Program-made: the position numbers and the translations under genes
NCBI GenBank assembly: GCA_045660385.1
Contig: JAZRDT010000025.1
Location: 1 to 46,101, forward strand
DNA: 46,101 bases
Direction of reading: 5' to 3'
Source of the DNA: UBA1189 sp045660385
GTDB lineage: Bacteria; Bacteroidota; Bacteroidia; Bacteroidales; Bacteroidaceae
Notes under the pieces: generated by a model
The model's database searches: none
What the model was told of the DNA's origin: nothing
The model's input: only the letters and a program-made list of their open reading frames with translations
Part shown: piece by piece, positions 24,466 to 33,435 of the stretch
Layout: each line of letters begins with the position of its first letter
How positions within the stretch are numbered: position 1 is the stretch's first letter

Positions 24466-27400
24466 CTATATATAAATTTTCATGCTCGCTCCGGCCACGC
24501 GCACCACATAGACGCCCGACGGCAGGGAAGCCAACGACACCTGTGCTGTATGCTCACCAATGTCATAAGCGGCGGCACGACGTCCCTGTAGGTCATACAC
24601 CGCAAGCTGCATAGGCAGTGCATGGTGAGTGGGGATATTCACGCAGAGCATCTTCGTAGCCGCCTCATAGCTTATCATTGGCAGCGCATCCTCCGCCTCC
24701 ATCGTCTCCACCGCAGCTTCATCGGGTGTGAAGCGCACCAACTGGTTGTAGGGACTATAGTAGTTGGTTTTTGCAAAGGTCATGCGATTCATCACATAAA
24801 GGTCGTCGGCACCATCGGGATAACGTCCGTACGAACTATTCTCACCTATATAGCCAACAAACACCGAATCGGTCCACTGCAGGTTGCCCTGACTGTCGTA
24901 GCTGCTGAGCATGAGCGACTCGCCCTCAGCCGAGAGTTTGAAGGGAAGGTGCATCTCCGTAAACGACATCAGCTTGTCGGCCCACAGGATACGGTGTCCG
25001 TAGGGCGGGATCACGGAGAGTTCGCCCTCATCGGGGATGCAATAGTACTTCGGATTGCTGAAGTCATCCGTGATGTAAAGTCCCGCTATCGACTGAGGTT
25101 CACCCGTCGTGTTATACAGTTCAATCCAGTCGTTGCGCTTGAAGTATTCGTTGATGTAGGTAGCATTGCTCAGACACACCTCGTTGATGCGCACGGGCGG
25201 CACCTGGGCAGCCCCTGCAGTTTCAGGTTCAAAACATGCCACAAGTTTGGTGGGCGTATCGGCAGTAAACACATAGGGGTTGGCCTCCACGTAGGAACCC
25301 TGCTTGGGCACCACGGTCACAATGGCCAGATCCAAGTATTGGTCGGAGCTGGTGGCCGAGTTCTGATGCACCTCCACCGCCACCGTGTTCTCCCCCTCGC
25401 GTAAAAGATAAGCGGGAATCTCGATCGTCACACGGTCGGGGTTACCCTCGGCATGCGTCGATGCATAGGAGTAAAAGTTAACCTGTCCGCCCGACATCTG
25501 GTAGCGGCAAGCCTCCACCCCATTGATGTATACGATGGCACCATCATCCACATGGAGGTTCAGCGCATAGCTTCCAGCAGGATTGTAGCCATCCAGCATA
25601 AAACTCGTGCGGAAATAGGTCGTGGGGTTCTTGTTGTTCGAGTCGTCGCCATACGACACGTAGGTGACGATGTCATCCTTGGCATAACCGAGGGGAGCGT
25701 TACCGCTTGCCCACGCCCTGTCATTATAATCGACATCCATCCACGATTCGCCATCGAGCGAACCTTGGTCGTAATACTTCCACATGTTGCCAAGGGGCAT
25801 CACTACCTGTTGCTCGCCCACCTCGGCACTCCACCCCACAAAGCGGTAGCCCGCGGGAGCAACAGCTGTCAGCGTGAGTTCACGACCTTGAAAGGTGTAA
25901 CCATCAATATAGCCCAACGGCAGCGGCAAGGAGTTGAGCGAAAGCGTTGCCTGCGGATGGTTGGACGATACAGAGAGAGCTACGTCGGCACCTAACGCAA
26001 ACTGTCTGCGGAAGTGGTCGCGTAGGTACGAAGGTCGCTGGCGGTTGAAAGTCTTGAAACTCTCCACATGGCTCGAAGCGCTCCATGTGGTGTTCCATCG
26101 GTCGCGGTTATAGGGGAGTTCGTCGGCAATGAGCGCGTAGATGCTGTCGGCGATATGGTCGAAACGCTCGGGCAAGAACACCGAACCCAGACAGATGCTC
26201 ATGTTGTCGATGAGCAATGCCTGAAACTCGGGCTGGCGCAGCAACCCCTGCATCAGTTCGGCCGTGTGCGCACCAAGCGCCTTATAGCCATTGAATCCAT
26301 AGTTGCCATCGGTAAAGTGATTGAACGAGAGTTCGCCAAAGCCATTCTCTAGGTCGTAGAGCACCCAGCGGAACTTGCCGCCGTCACGATGGCGGAACAG
26401 CTTGAGATTATTTTGTGGCCAGTCCCAGTTGCCCGTCCAAAGTTCGGGCATCAGGTAGTTGACCAGGCCGTTGATATCCACCAGTTCGGCAATCTCGGCA
26501 TACACCTCATCGTCGGGCAGTTGGGAAGCCAACTCCACCACATAATCGATAGCCTCGGTATCGCCCGCTTTTATTTGGTAGTATCCCACATCGTTCGGCA
26601 CACGCTCAATCATGTCGATCTCCTCCTCGTCCCATCCGAAGTTCGAGTACACATATTGCGTATTGTTGCGTTCGCGCAGGTTGATGATGCCATAGTAGTC
26701 GCCATTGATATAGTGTACCGCAGGCTGGTAGCTCTGATACTCGATATCGAGTACCTCCGCCACAGTCATCTGCAGCAAGGCATCCTTCATCATCGAGTTG
26801 CTCCAATCGTTACCACCGTTACGTAGGAGAATGCTCTTGTATTTGAGTCCCGGTTTGCTTGGAAAGAAGGAGTAGTCGAACGAATTCATCAAGTCGTACT
26901 TCTTCTTGGCCGTCACCTTGAGCGACTTCATCGACGATCCGCGGCTCCATCCGCCACTGATAGCAATGTCGCACGGCTGCGACACCACGGCCTCGCCCTC
27001 CACAAAATACTCCATGTTGGCCGGACGGCTCCAATCGCGGTTCCAGTTGCGCGGACTATCACTTCCGTTGCCGGGGATACCGTTGGTACCGGTGGTATAG
27101 ATACCATAGGTCGCATTCCACAGGTTAGCCTTGTCGGTCACAATCGACACCACAGGCAATGTAGGCAAATGGTCATCAAAGATGTAACTCTGCGTTACCA
27201 CACGCGAAGGCAGATAGCCTTCGCCTACCGTCATGGCACGTACGATGGTGGTGGAGGTCAGCCGTTTGGTGCCGCTCCACTCGTCCGATTCCAGCGTAGG
27301 CTGTGTCGTGTCGATGGTGTAAAGCACACGCATCCCTTCGGGACATTTGAGGCGCAAGTTCACCTTATCGCCTTCGAGCGCCACACCTCCCTGAACGGTA

Positions 27401-27924
27401 AATTCAGGCTCGGGGCAACGCTCCGTAGCAAAAGAGGCTCCGTTATTGGATGCTGCGTGAGTGGGAAAGGCGCAGTACTCCCACTCATCGCCCGCATCAA
27501 CCGTGCGGGCATACGATATGTCGGGCATGGCTACAGGATACTCCACCTCAGCCAGTTTGCGTCCGATGCGATCGGCAAAGAAGATAATGCCACCGTCGCA
27601 GTCGAGGTCAAACTTCATCTGCAGGGTATCGTTGGGCGCACCTCCTCCATAGAAGACTACATAGCCTTTCGAGGGTATGGTGATGTGTTGCGTGATGCGG
27701 AACTTGCGCAAGTTGCTGGCATCGTCGGACAGATAATATCCGTAGAGGTCCTGCGGGTACGACTCCGTGTTGTGCAGTTCGACCCATCCGCCGTAGTTCC
27801 ATCCACGGTCCACGTGGCGTGTGTTCGACGGACACACCTCATTGATTACGATTTCGGCTTTTGCCGCAAGCATCACGCTCAGCACCAGCAGCAGCGCTTG
27901 CAGTCGCTTTGCCATCCCTCTCAT
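24466..27924 (-). CDS. Large secreted protein: lamin-tail, CotH-kinase-like and T9SS sorting domains
   Basis: A 1152-residue multidomain exported protein. In order: signal peptide (to about residue 23, ending AAKA); lamin-tail domain (IVINEVCPSNTRHVD, about 24-130); a chitobiase/hexosaminidase C-terminal-like repeat (VLYTIDTTQPT, about 175-250); a CotH kinase-like domain (VSIVTDKANLWN, LLRNGGNDWSNSMMKDALLQ, NWDWPQNNLKLFRH, WVLYDLENGFG, about 255-600); a jelly-roll domain (NLHVDDGAIVYINGVEA, about 715-880); a second lamin-tail domain (VRINEVCLSNATYIN); and a type A T9SS sorting domain (LAVYDLQGRRAAAYDI, then LPSGVYVVRV). It should be secreted and surface-anchored by the type IX system. CotH proteins can phosphorylate proteins; activity here is untested. 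It follows malic enzyme by 27 nt. Confidence 0.85.
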   Translation of the reverse strand: MRGMAKRLQALLLVLSVMLAAKAEIVINEVCPSNTRHVDRGWNYGGWVELHNTESYPQDLYGYYLSDDASNLRKFRITQHITIPSKGYVVFYGGGAPNDTLQMKFDLDCDGGIIFFADRIGRKLAEVEYPVAMPDISYARTVDAGDEWEYCAFPTHAASNNGASFATERCPEPEFTVQGGVALEGDKVNLRLKCPEGMRVLYTIDTTQPTLESDEWSGTKRLTSTTIVRAMTVGEGYLPSRVVTQSYIFDDHLPTLPVVSIVTDKANLWNATYGIYTTGTNGIPGNGSDSPRNWNRDWSRPANMEYFVEGEAVVSQPCDIAISGGWSRGSSMKSLKVTAKKKYDLMNSFDYSFFPSKPGLKYKSILLRNGGNDWSNSMMKDALLQMTVAEVLDIEYQSYQPAVHYINGDYYGIINLRERNNTQYVYSNFGWDEEEIDMIERVPNDVGYYQIKAGDTEAIDYVVELASQLPDDEVYAEIAELVDINGLVNYLMPELWTGNWDWPQNNLKLFRHRDGGKFRWVLYDLENGFGELSFNHFTDGNYGFNGYKALGAHTAELMQGLLRQPEFQALLIDNMSICLGSVFLPERFDHIADSIYALIADELPYNRDRWNTTWSASSHVESFKTFNRQRPSYLRDHFRRQFALGADVALSVSSNHPQATLSLNSLPLPLGYIDGYTFQGRELTLTAVAPAGYRFVGWSAEVGEQQVVMPLGNMWKYYDQGSLDGESWMDVDYNDRAWASGNAPLGYAKDDIVTYVSYGDDSNNKNPTTYFRTSFMLDGYNPAGSYALNLHVDDGAIVYINGVEACRYQMSGGQVNFYSYASTHAEGNPDRVTIEIPAYLLREGENTVAVEVHQNSATSSDQYLDLAIVTVVPKQGSYVEANPYVFTADTPTKLVACFEPETAGAAQVPPVRINEVCLSNATYINEYFKRNDWIELYNTTGEPQSIAGLYITDDFSNPKYYCIPDEGELSVIPPYGHRILWADKLMSFTEMHLPFKLSAEGESLMLSSYDSQGNLQWTDSVFVGYIGENSSYGRYPDGADDLYVMNRMTFAKTNYYSPYNQLVRFTPDEAAVETMEAEDALPMISYEAATKMLCVNIPTHHALPMQLAVYDLQGRRAAAYDIGEHTAQVSLASLPSGVYVVRVAGASMKIYI

Positions 27925-27951
27925 GGTATTGTCGTTTTTTTGTTGTGTTTA

Positions 27952-30243
27952 TTATTTCTGTTCTTTCTTCTTCTTCTCCACGATAGCGTCAATCACAGCC
28001 ACGGCGGTGACGTTCACGATGTCGCGCACCGAAGCCTCCCAGTCGGTGAAGTGGATGGGTTTGTTCAATCCCATCTGAATGGGGCCAATCACCTCGTGGG
28101 CGTCGCCCATCATCTGCAGCATCTGGTAAGCCTGGTTGGCACTTGAGAGGTTGGGGAACACGAGCGTGTTCACCTCCTTGCCCTGAAGCTTGTTGAACGA
28201 GAACTTCTCGTCGCGCAACTTTCCGTTGAGAGCAAACTTAACCTGCATCTCACCATCGATGTCCCATTCAGGATACTCGCGGTGCAAGTACTCAATGGCC
28301 TCGTGCACAGAAGCCGGACTACCCGTTGTGTCGGTACCAAAGTTCGAGTACGACAGCATGGCGGTCACGGGCTTGTGGTTGAAGAACTGCACCGTGTGAT
28401 TGGCCAGGCGGGCAATATCGATCAGAATCTCGGTATTGGGGTGACGGTTGATAAGGGTGTCGGCAAGGAAGTAAGTACCCTTCTTTGAGTTCACGATGTG
28501 CATGGTACCGAAAGTCTTGAACTCGTCGCGCACGCCAATCACCTCCTTGGCCACCTTGATGGTGTTGCTGTATTTGGTGTACAAACCCGTAATGAAAGCA
28601 TCGGCCTCGCCCGTCTCCACCATCATCATACCGAAGTAGTTGCGTTCAAACATCTTGTCGTTCGACTCCTGGAAGTTGGCTCCCTGGCGGGCACGCTTCT
28701 CGGTAAGGATACGGGCATAGCGTTCACGGCGCTCGGCCTCACGGTCGTGGCGCAGGTTGATGATCTCAATGCCTTCAAGGCTCAGGTCAAGCTCCTTGGC
28801 CAATTTCACGATGCGCTCGTCGTTACCCAAGAGGATGGGGTGACAGATGCCCTCGGCCTTGGCCTCAACAGCAGCTTTGAGCATGGTGGGGTGGATACCC
28901 TCAGCAAACACCACGCGCTGGGGATTACTGCGAGCTGTATCGTAGAGCTGACGTGTGAGCTTACTCTCCTGACCCATGAGTTCGCGCAGCTGGGTTGCAT
29001 AGGCCTCCCAATCGGTGATGGGTTTGCGTGCCACACCACTCTCCATGGCAGCCTTGGCCACAGCCATCGACACACTGGTGATGAGGCGGGGGTCAACAGG
29101 TTTCGGAATGAAGTATGAGGGACCAAACGAGAGGTTGTTCACATGGTAAGCCTCGTTCACTACATCGGGCACGGGCTGCTTGGCCAGGTCGGCGATGGCG
29201 TGTACTGCAGCCAGCTTCATCTCCTCGTTGATGGCCGTAGCCTGCGTATCGAGCGCACCGCGGAAGATATAGGGGAAACCGATCACGTTGTTGATCTGGT
29301 TCGGATAGTCCGAGCGGCCAGTAGCCATCAGCACATCGGGGCGCGATGCCATGGCATCGTCGTACGAGATCTCCGGTGTCGGGTTGGCAAGCGCAAACAC
29401 GATAGGCATGTCGGCCATAGAGCGCACCATATCCTGCGACAGCACGTTACCGCGCGAGAGTCCGAGGAACACGTCGGCCCCCTTGATGGCCTCTTCCAGC
29501 GTGTGCACATCGCGGCGGTCGGTAGCGAAGAACTTCTTCTCCTCCGTCAGGTTCGGGCGGTCGCTGGTGATCACACCCTTACTGTCGAGCATCAGGATGT
29601 TCTCGCGGCGTGCGCCCAGGGCCACGTACAGCTTGGTGCACGAGATGGCCGATGCGCCAGCACCATTGACCACGATCTTCACCTCCTCAATCTTCTTGCC
29701 CGCTACCTGCAGGGCGTTGATGAGACCTGCCGAAGAGATGATGGCCGTGCCATGCTGGTCGTCGTGCATCACAGGGATATCGAGCTCCTCCTTCAGGCGG
29801 CGCTCAATCTCAAAGCACTCGGGCGCCTTGATATCCTCCAGGTTGATACCACCGAAGGTAGGCGCAATGGCCTTCACAGCTTGGATAAACTTCTCGGGAT
29901 CCTTCTCGTCCACCTCGATGTCAAACACATCGATGCCGGCATATATCTTGAACAGCAGACCCTTACCCTCCATCACGGGCTTACCGGCGAGCGTACCTAT
30001 GTCGCCCAATCCGAGCACAGCCGTACCGTTCGATATCACAGCCACCAGGTTACCCTTGGCGGTGTAGTCGTAGGCAGTCTGCGGATTCTTCTCAATTTCG
30101 AGACATGGCTCAGCCACACCGGGTGAGTAGGCGAGCGAAAGGTCTGTTTGTGTACTATAAGGTTTAGTGGGAACCACCTCAATCTTTCCCGGCTTACCCT
30201 GCGAGTGATACAGCAAGGCAGCCTCTTTGGTTATCTTTGTCAT
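27952..30243 (-). CDS. maeB: NADP-dependent malic enzyme fused to a phosphotransacetylase-like domain
   Basis: A 763-residue enzyme of the MaeB type. The malic domain (1-160) has TDLSLAYSPGVAEPC, the Tyr of the active site, and FGGINLEDIKAPECFEIE. The NAD(P)-binding domain (about 165-410) has HDDQHGTAIISSAGLINAL and VVNGAGASAISC. Residues 430-763 are the phosphotransacetylase-like domain, which regulates the enzyme allosterically through acetyl-CoA in E. coli. It decarboxylates malate to pyruvate in the cytoplasm, giving NADPH. The promoter at 30275-30282 lies inside a palindromic repeat. It may be co-transcribed with the CotH-like gene. Confidence 0.93.
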   Translation of the reverse strand: MTKITKEAALLYHSQGKPGKIEVVPTKPYSTQTDLSLAYSPGVAEPCLEIEKNPQTAYDYTAKGNLVAVISNGTAVLGLGDIGTLAGKPVMEGKGLLFKIYAGIDVFDIEVDEKDPEKFIQAVKAIAPTFGGINLEDIKAPECFEIERRLKEELDIPVMHDDQHGTAIISSAGLINALQVAGKKIEEVKIVVNGAGASAISCTKLYVALGARRENILMLDSKGVITSDRPNLTEEKKFFATDRRDVHTLEEAIKGADVFLGLSRGNVLSQDMVRSMADMPIVFALANPTPEISYDDAMASRPDVLMATGRSDYPNQINNVIGFPYIFRGALDTQATAINEEMKLAAVHAIADLAKQPVPDVVNEAYHVNNLSFGPSYFIPKPVDPRLITSVSMAVAKAAMESGVARKPITDWEAYATQLRELMGQESKLTRQLYDTARSNPQRVVFAEGIHPTMLKAAVEAKAEGICHPILLGNDERIVKLAKELDLSLEGIEIINLRHDREAERRERYARILTEKRARQGANFQESNDKMFERNYFGMMMVETGEADAFITGLYTKYSNTIKVAKEVIGVRDEFKTFGTMHIVNSKKGTYFLADTLINRHPNTEILIDIARLANHTVQFFNHKPVTAMLSYSNFGTDTTGSPASVHEAIEYLHREYPEWDIDGEMQVKFALNGKLRDEKFSFNKLQGKEVNTLVFPNLSSANQAYQMLQMMGDAHEVIGPIQMGLNKPIHFTDWEASVRDIVNVTAVAVIDAIVEKKKKEQK

Positions 30244-30274
30244 CTTTTCAATAGTTAAATAAACTAATACGGTA

Positions 30275-30391
30275 CAAAGATACGGATAAACGAGCGAAAT
30301 ACAAAGTTTACTTTGATATTTCTCAGCGAGTGAAAGTACCTAAAAGCAGCGAAGCTGATTAAAGGTACGAATAAACGAGCGAGGGCAAAGA
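30275..30391. repeat. Palindromic promoter-bearing repeat upstream of malic enzyme
   Basis: CAAAGATACGGATAAACGAG at the left end and AAAGGTACGAATAAACGAGC near 30361-30380 are variants of the 2237-2392 repeat unit, with AGCGAGTGAAAGTACC between. CAAAGATA at 30275-30282 gives a minus-strand TATCTTTG box 32 nt before the malic enzyme ATG. The first part of the 584-nt gap 30244-30827 is therefore this repeat. Confidence 0.7.
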
Positions 30392-30462
30392 ATAGTATGG
30401 TTGGTTTCATTGTCGTTACTATTTTTATGTATTCCTTATTCGTTTGCTACAGTTTTTCTTTG

Positions 30463-30480
30463 TCCAAACTGCAGTTTGGA
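30463..30480. repeat. Perfect 18-bp palindrome
   Basis: TCCAAACTGCAGTTTGGA equals its own reverse complement. It lies in non-coding DNA upstream of malic enzyme. It could be an operator for a dimeric regulator; no direct evidence. Confidence 0.5.
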
Positions 30481-30535
30481 GCCTTCCAAATTCCAGTATT
30501 TCTTTATCCAAATTCATTCCCTATTTTTATCAGGA

Positions 30536-30621
30536 TTTATCAAGCCTTTGACAAAAAATTATCATAGGCTTGATAAAATTTTGTCACTACTGTGATAATC
30601 TTTTGTCACAGGCTTGATAAA
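30536..30621. promoter_or_regulatory. Cluster of operator-like dyads
   Basis: A 16-bp element of the form TGAYAA-N4-TTRTCA or close occurs three times: 30549-30564 (inverted), 30571-30586 and 30593-30608. The last extends to TGTGATAATCTTTTGTCACA (30591-30610). Three copies of AGGCTTGATAAA, one inverted, interleave with them at 30536-30547, 30566-30577 and 30610-30621. The pattern suggests a multi-site binding region. Target gene and regulator are unknown. Confidence 0.45.
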
Positions 30622-30641
30622 TTCTTCTTTGTAGTGCCAAC

Positions 30642-30827
30642 TTATTTAGTATTTGTATTCTTAGTTTCCACTCTTAACCACCTCTGCCGGATACTCGCAT
30701 CATATATCCACCAAGTGATGGGTGCTTGCTTCACGTATTGCGCCACCCACTGCTTCATGATGATGTTGCCTATGGGAAAAGCTACAGCCGAGGCGGCAAC
30801 CACGATAAGGACAAAGAATATGGTAGG
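30642..30827 (-). pseudogene. Remnant resembling the C-terminal end of an FtsX-like permease
   Basis: Directly after the DUF805 stop, in the same frame, 61 codons stay open to a TAA at 30642-30644. The translation includes FVLIVVAASAVAFPIGNIIM, then KQWVAQYVKQAPITWWIY. From memory this matches the last transmembrane segment and following AFPIGxxxMxxWxxxY...PIxWWIY motif of MacB/FtsX-type ABC permeases in Bacteroidales. It lacks a start codon, the N-terminal domains and the usual end (GWRVWRAANENPAE type). I read it as gene decay; a chance open frame is possible. Confidence 0.45.
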
Positions 30828-31361
30828 TTATTCGAGATTTATCTCTTTAGGATTGTCGCCATATTTGTTTGTCCCAGGTTGGCTATCCTGGCAGTACCAC
30901 ACGAGTAGTACGATGGAGTAGACAAGGAGGGGGATAGTAAATATAAGTAGTTTGGCTATACCTCCGAGTAAGGCTGCAGAAGTTATTGCATAGCCAGTTC
31001 CCGTTATGGCTGTAGCTAAATATCCTGTCGTTATCACTATCGTCCATACGACTTCGGCTATCAAGAAGGCTCCGTACCACCAACCGCTACGCCCGGTGTC
31101 GTGGAGGCGTCGTATGGTCACTGCCAACGTGGCAAAGCCACAAAACAGTGCCGCTGCAATACAGACAAAGATGAATAGTAATGTTAATACCCTTGACGTA
31201 TCGGGAATTAAATTTTCACATAGACTGGTGGCAAGATAAAGAATGGAGACAAAGAGGGTCCACCACCAATATTCTGAGCGACGGGCACGTCCCTTAAATT
31301 CAAACGCCTTGCTTGAACACACTTTCACGGCTTCAAAAAAGCCCATAAGAGATTTTGTCAT
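30828..31361 (-). CDS. DUF805 family membrane protein
   Basis: A 177-residue inner-membrane protein with the DUF805 signature FEFKGRARRSEYWWWTLFV near the N terminus and IRRLHDTGRSGWWYGAFLI in the middle. Four or five hydrophobic segments are present. The cytoplasmic tail DSQPGTNKYGDNPKE is also diagnostic. Function is not known; E. coli relatives are YhaH and YhaI. The region between the two motifs and the tail is longer than in the shortest members. Its frame continues past the stop into an FtsX-like remnant. Confidence 0.85.
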   Translation of the reverse strand: MTKSLMGFFEAVKVCSSKAFEFKGRARRSEYWWWTLFVSILYLATSLCENLIPDTSRVLTLLFIFVCIAAALFCGFATLAVTIRRLHDTGRSGWWYGAFLIAEVVWTIVITTGYLATAITGTGYAITSAALLGGIAKLLIFTIPLLVYSIVLLVWYCQDSQPGTNKYGDNPKEINLE

Positions 31362-31439
31362 AATGCTATAATATTTATTGTTAAATTGTTAAATAAATTG
31401 TCTTTTCTTTGTTGTCCTTCCTGATAACAGCGATATGAT

Positions 31440-31475
31440 AAACTACGCCATAATTTCACAATCACAGCGTAGTTT
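31440..31475 (-). terminator. Possible hairpin after the sigma operon
   Basis: AAACTACGC (31440-31448) can pair with GCGTAGTTT (31467-31475) across an 18-nt loop. It lies between the DUF805 gene and the end of the 399-residue effector gene. Neither flank gives a strong T-run, so termination is uncertain. Confidence 0.35.
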
Positions 31476-31506
31476 GGTCTGACCATTCTTTTTGTATCAC
31501 TTTAAT

Positions 31507-32706
31507 TTATTTTACAACGAGATCTCGTTTGGTGTATTCGAAGAGGAATTGGTTTTGGCGTAGCTCGTCGATGTCGAGATTCATGATCGATTGTCCTTTC
31601 CAATTAGCACCCCACGCCTCGAAGGGTTCGCCATCGGGTTCAATGAACGAAATGCGTTGGGCCTCTGCTGATAGGGGGGCAAACACGTGTAGGAAGGCGA
31701 TGTGGTCGCCCGAATAGCCATCCATCCAGAAAAGGTGGCTATTGCTGGGGAGTCCTGACGTCTCGATGAGTGGGTATTTATTGCCATGCTCGTCGACGAG
31801 AAGCGTGCCGGGGTGAATGCCGAAATATTCGCGCATCCAGTTCTGCTCGTGGGCACAGGCAAGGTAGGTAGCCTCGGGGGTAAGCCACAGAGCCATGGTG
31901 CCTTCGTCGACAGGCTTTATCATGTGCGGGTCGGTGTATACGGCCCAGGTATCCCAGTTGTCCTTGTTGTAGTTGGCCTCGGGCTGCGTGAGTCGGGGGG
32001 CATGGAATTTAGGGGGTGCGTCGTAGCGGCGGGGTTGCTTAGCCGTGCGGTCGATCTTTGCTTTCATGCCGCGCATGTGCCAGGTGGGTACGCCATATAG
32101 GGCTATATCGGTAGTGGTGGCAGGTAGTTTGGGGAAGTAGATTTGGAAGTCGAGCACGGCAGCGGTATCGGACCTTACGCCAAAGTTTCGGCTCATGCAG
32201 TCGGGTACGCTGCGTATGGCGCGATAGTTCTTGCCTGTGGAGAGGTCTACGATGGCGGTCTCTTCGGATGCGAGCCAAAGGTTTTTCAGTTCGCCTGCCT
32301 GAACATCCATATAGCAGTGCAGCACGGTGTGATCACCTTCGTCGGTAAGGCTCCATGAGATGCCTATGATTCCTCTTCTTTCGGAAGAGGCATATGTAGC
32401 GCCCTTCTCTGCTGTGGGCACATCATCGAACCACAGGGGCGATTCTTGGTTGTCCCAATCGGCTTCGTTGCCCCAGATGATGGTTGTCTTTTGTGACTGT
32501 TCGTCGTATCGGGTTTGGGGTGCGAAAATCATGTAGGTGGCTTTGCTCGATGCTATCACTTCTTGGCCTTGCAGGTAGGGGTTGACAGCAAGGGACGAGG
32601 CGGGCCTTCTGTAAGGGATGAATGTACCCGTCATCAAGTATGTGGATACAAGGGCAAGGGTGGCCAATACGGCTAAACTGACAATGATAATCTTTAGTGT
32701 CTTCAT
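31507..32706 (-). CDS. Unrecognised membrane-anchored protein in a sigma-factor operon
   Basis: A 399-residue protein I cannot assign. It has an N-terminal membrane segment (LKIIIVSLAVLATLALVSTY, residues 4-23) with no clear cleavage site, then a large extracytoplasmic region rich in Trp, Asp and Tyr. The charged and aromatic content (NKDNWDTWAVYTDPHMI, WMDGYSGDHIAFLHVFA) suggests a beta-sandwich. It is the third gene of the ECF sigma operon, 12 nt after the membrane anti-sigma-like gene, so it is probably the effector or a cell-surface sensor. Low-resolution resemblance to carbohydrate-binding proteins is only an impression. Confidence 0.7.
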   Translation of the reverse strand: MKTLKIIIVSLAVLATLALVSTYLMTGTFIPYRRPASSLAVNPYLQGQEVIASSKATYMIFAPQTRYDEQSQKTTIIWGNEADWDNQESPLWFDDVPTAEKGATYASSERRGIIGISWSLTDEGDHTVLHCYMDVQAGELKNLWLASEETAIVDLSTGKNYRAIRSVPDCMSRNFGVRSDTAAVLDFQIYFPKLPATTTDIALYGVPTWHMRGMKAKIDRTAKQPRRYDAPPKFHAPRLTQPEANYNKDNWDTWAVYTDPHMIKPVDEGTMALWLTPEATYLACAHEQNWMREYFGIHPGTLLVDEHGNKYPLIETSGLPSNSHLFWMDGYSGDHIAFLHVFAPLSAEAQRISFIEPDGEPFEAWGANWKGQSIMNLDIDELRQNQFLFEYTKRDLVVK

Positions 32707-32718
32707 ATTGCGAGTGTG

Positions 32719-33435
32719 TTAGAACTTGTAATAGGCGTATCTGTTGTTGCCAACAATGTGGCGGTCTCTATATTCGGTATAATTTGCGTTTGAGACAATC
32801 ACCCCTTCAGGTACGTTCACTCCATAAAGAAAGGTGTTGCCGCCTATCTTCTCGGCCATCCATATGTGGTGGCGGCCTTCGCGCAGGTCGTTCAGCTCGA
32901 AGTGAAACTGCGACTGCGACAGGTGGAGTTGATAGCCCGGGCTCGTGTTGTCATAACAGCAGGCGACTTGCAGGAGGCGTCCAAAGACGTCGACCTTCAT
33001 CTCATCGGGGAACACGTAGAGATAGTTGGCGACATCGGCGGTGGAGGTATTGTCATACAATTCCTGCTCAATGCCATAGTAGCCTGCAAGTTTTACGATA
33101 AACTCATCTACAAGCGCGGGGCTCCGATAGGCGGTGTCGCCGATAGAGGCATAGAGCACCTGCGTATCTCCTGCCAAGAACGGGGCGGGCATGTAGTTTT
33201 TTGCGCTACGCAATGTGTAGCCTACAATGACTGCTACGGCTATGCATGCAGCCACGGACGGCCACATCCAGCGCGGTGATGATGTGGGGCGGTGAGGCTG
33301 CTGTGTTTCCACACGCTCCATCAGTCGTCCGTTGAGGTCGGCGGGCATCTGCGGACACTTGCCGGCTCGGCGGGCGAGGGCTTCGCGCAAGTTTGCATCG
33401 TGGTGTGCGTTGGGGGTTATGTCCTTATGGTTCAT
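32719..33435 (-). CDS. Single-pass membrane protein, putative anti-sigma factor
   Basis: A 238-residue protein with a cytoplasmic N-terminal part of about 56 residues, one transmembrane segment (WPSVAACIAVAVIVGYTL, 58-75) and a 160-residue periplasmic domain. The topology and its 11-nt overlap with the upstream ECF sigma gene are typical of anti-sigma factors. The cytoplasmic part has no zinc-binding HxxxCxxC motif (a lone Cys27 is present), so it would belong to a non-zinc class. The periplasmic part ends GNNRYAYYKF and has no family I recognise. Confidence 0.7.
   Translation of the reverse strand: MNHKDITPNAHHDANLREALARRAGKCPQMPADLNGRLMERVETQQPHRPTSSPRWMWPSVAACIAVAVIVGYTLRSAKNYMPAPFLAGDTQVLYASIGDTAYRSPALVDEFIVKLAGYYGIEQELYDNTSTADVANYLYVFPDEMKVDVFGRLLQVACCYDNTSPGYQLHLSQSQFHFELNDLREGRHHIWMAEKIGGNTFLYGVNVPEGVIVSNANYTEYRDRHIVGNNRYAYYKF

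Noticed and set aside
29143..30126. Long plus-strand frame opposite malic enzyme
   Set aside because: Shadow frame; the minus-strand malic enzyme is intact and carries all motifs.
30592..30921. Plus-strand 109-residue frame
   Set aside because: It overlaps the well-supported DUF805 gene on the minus strand, has low-complexity N-terminal sequence and no recognisable domain.
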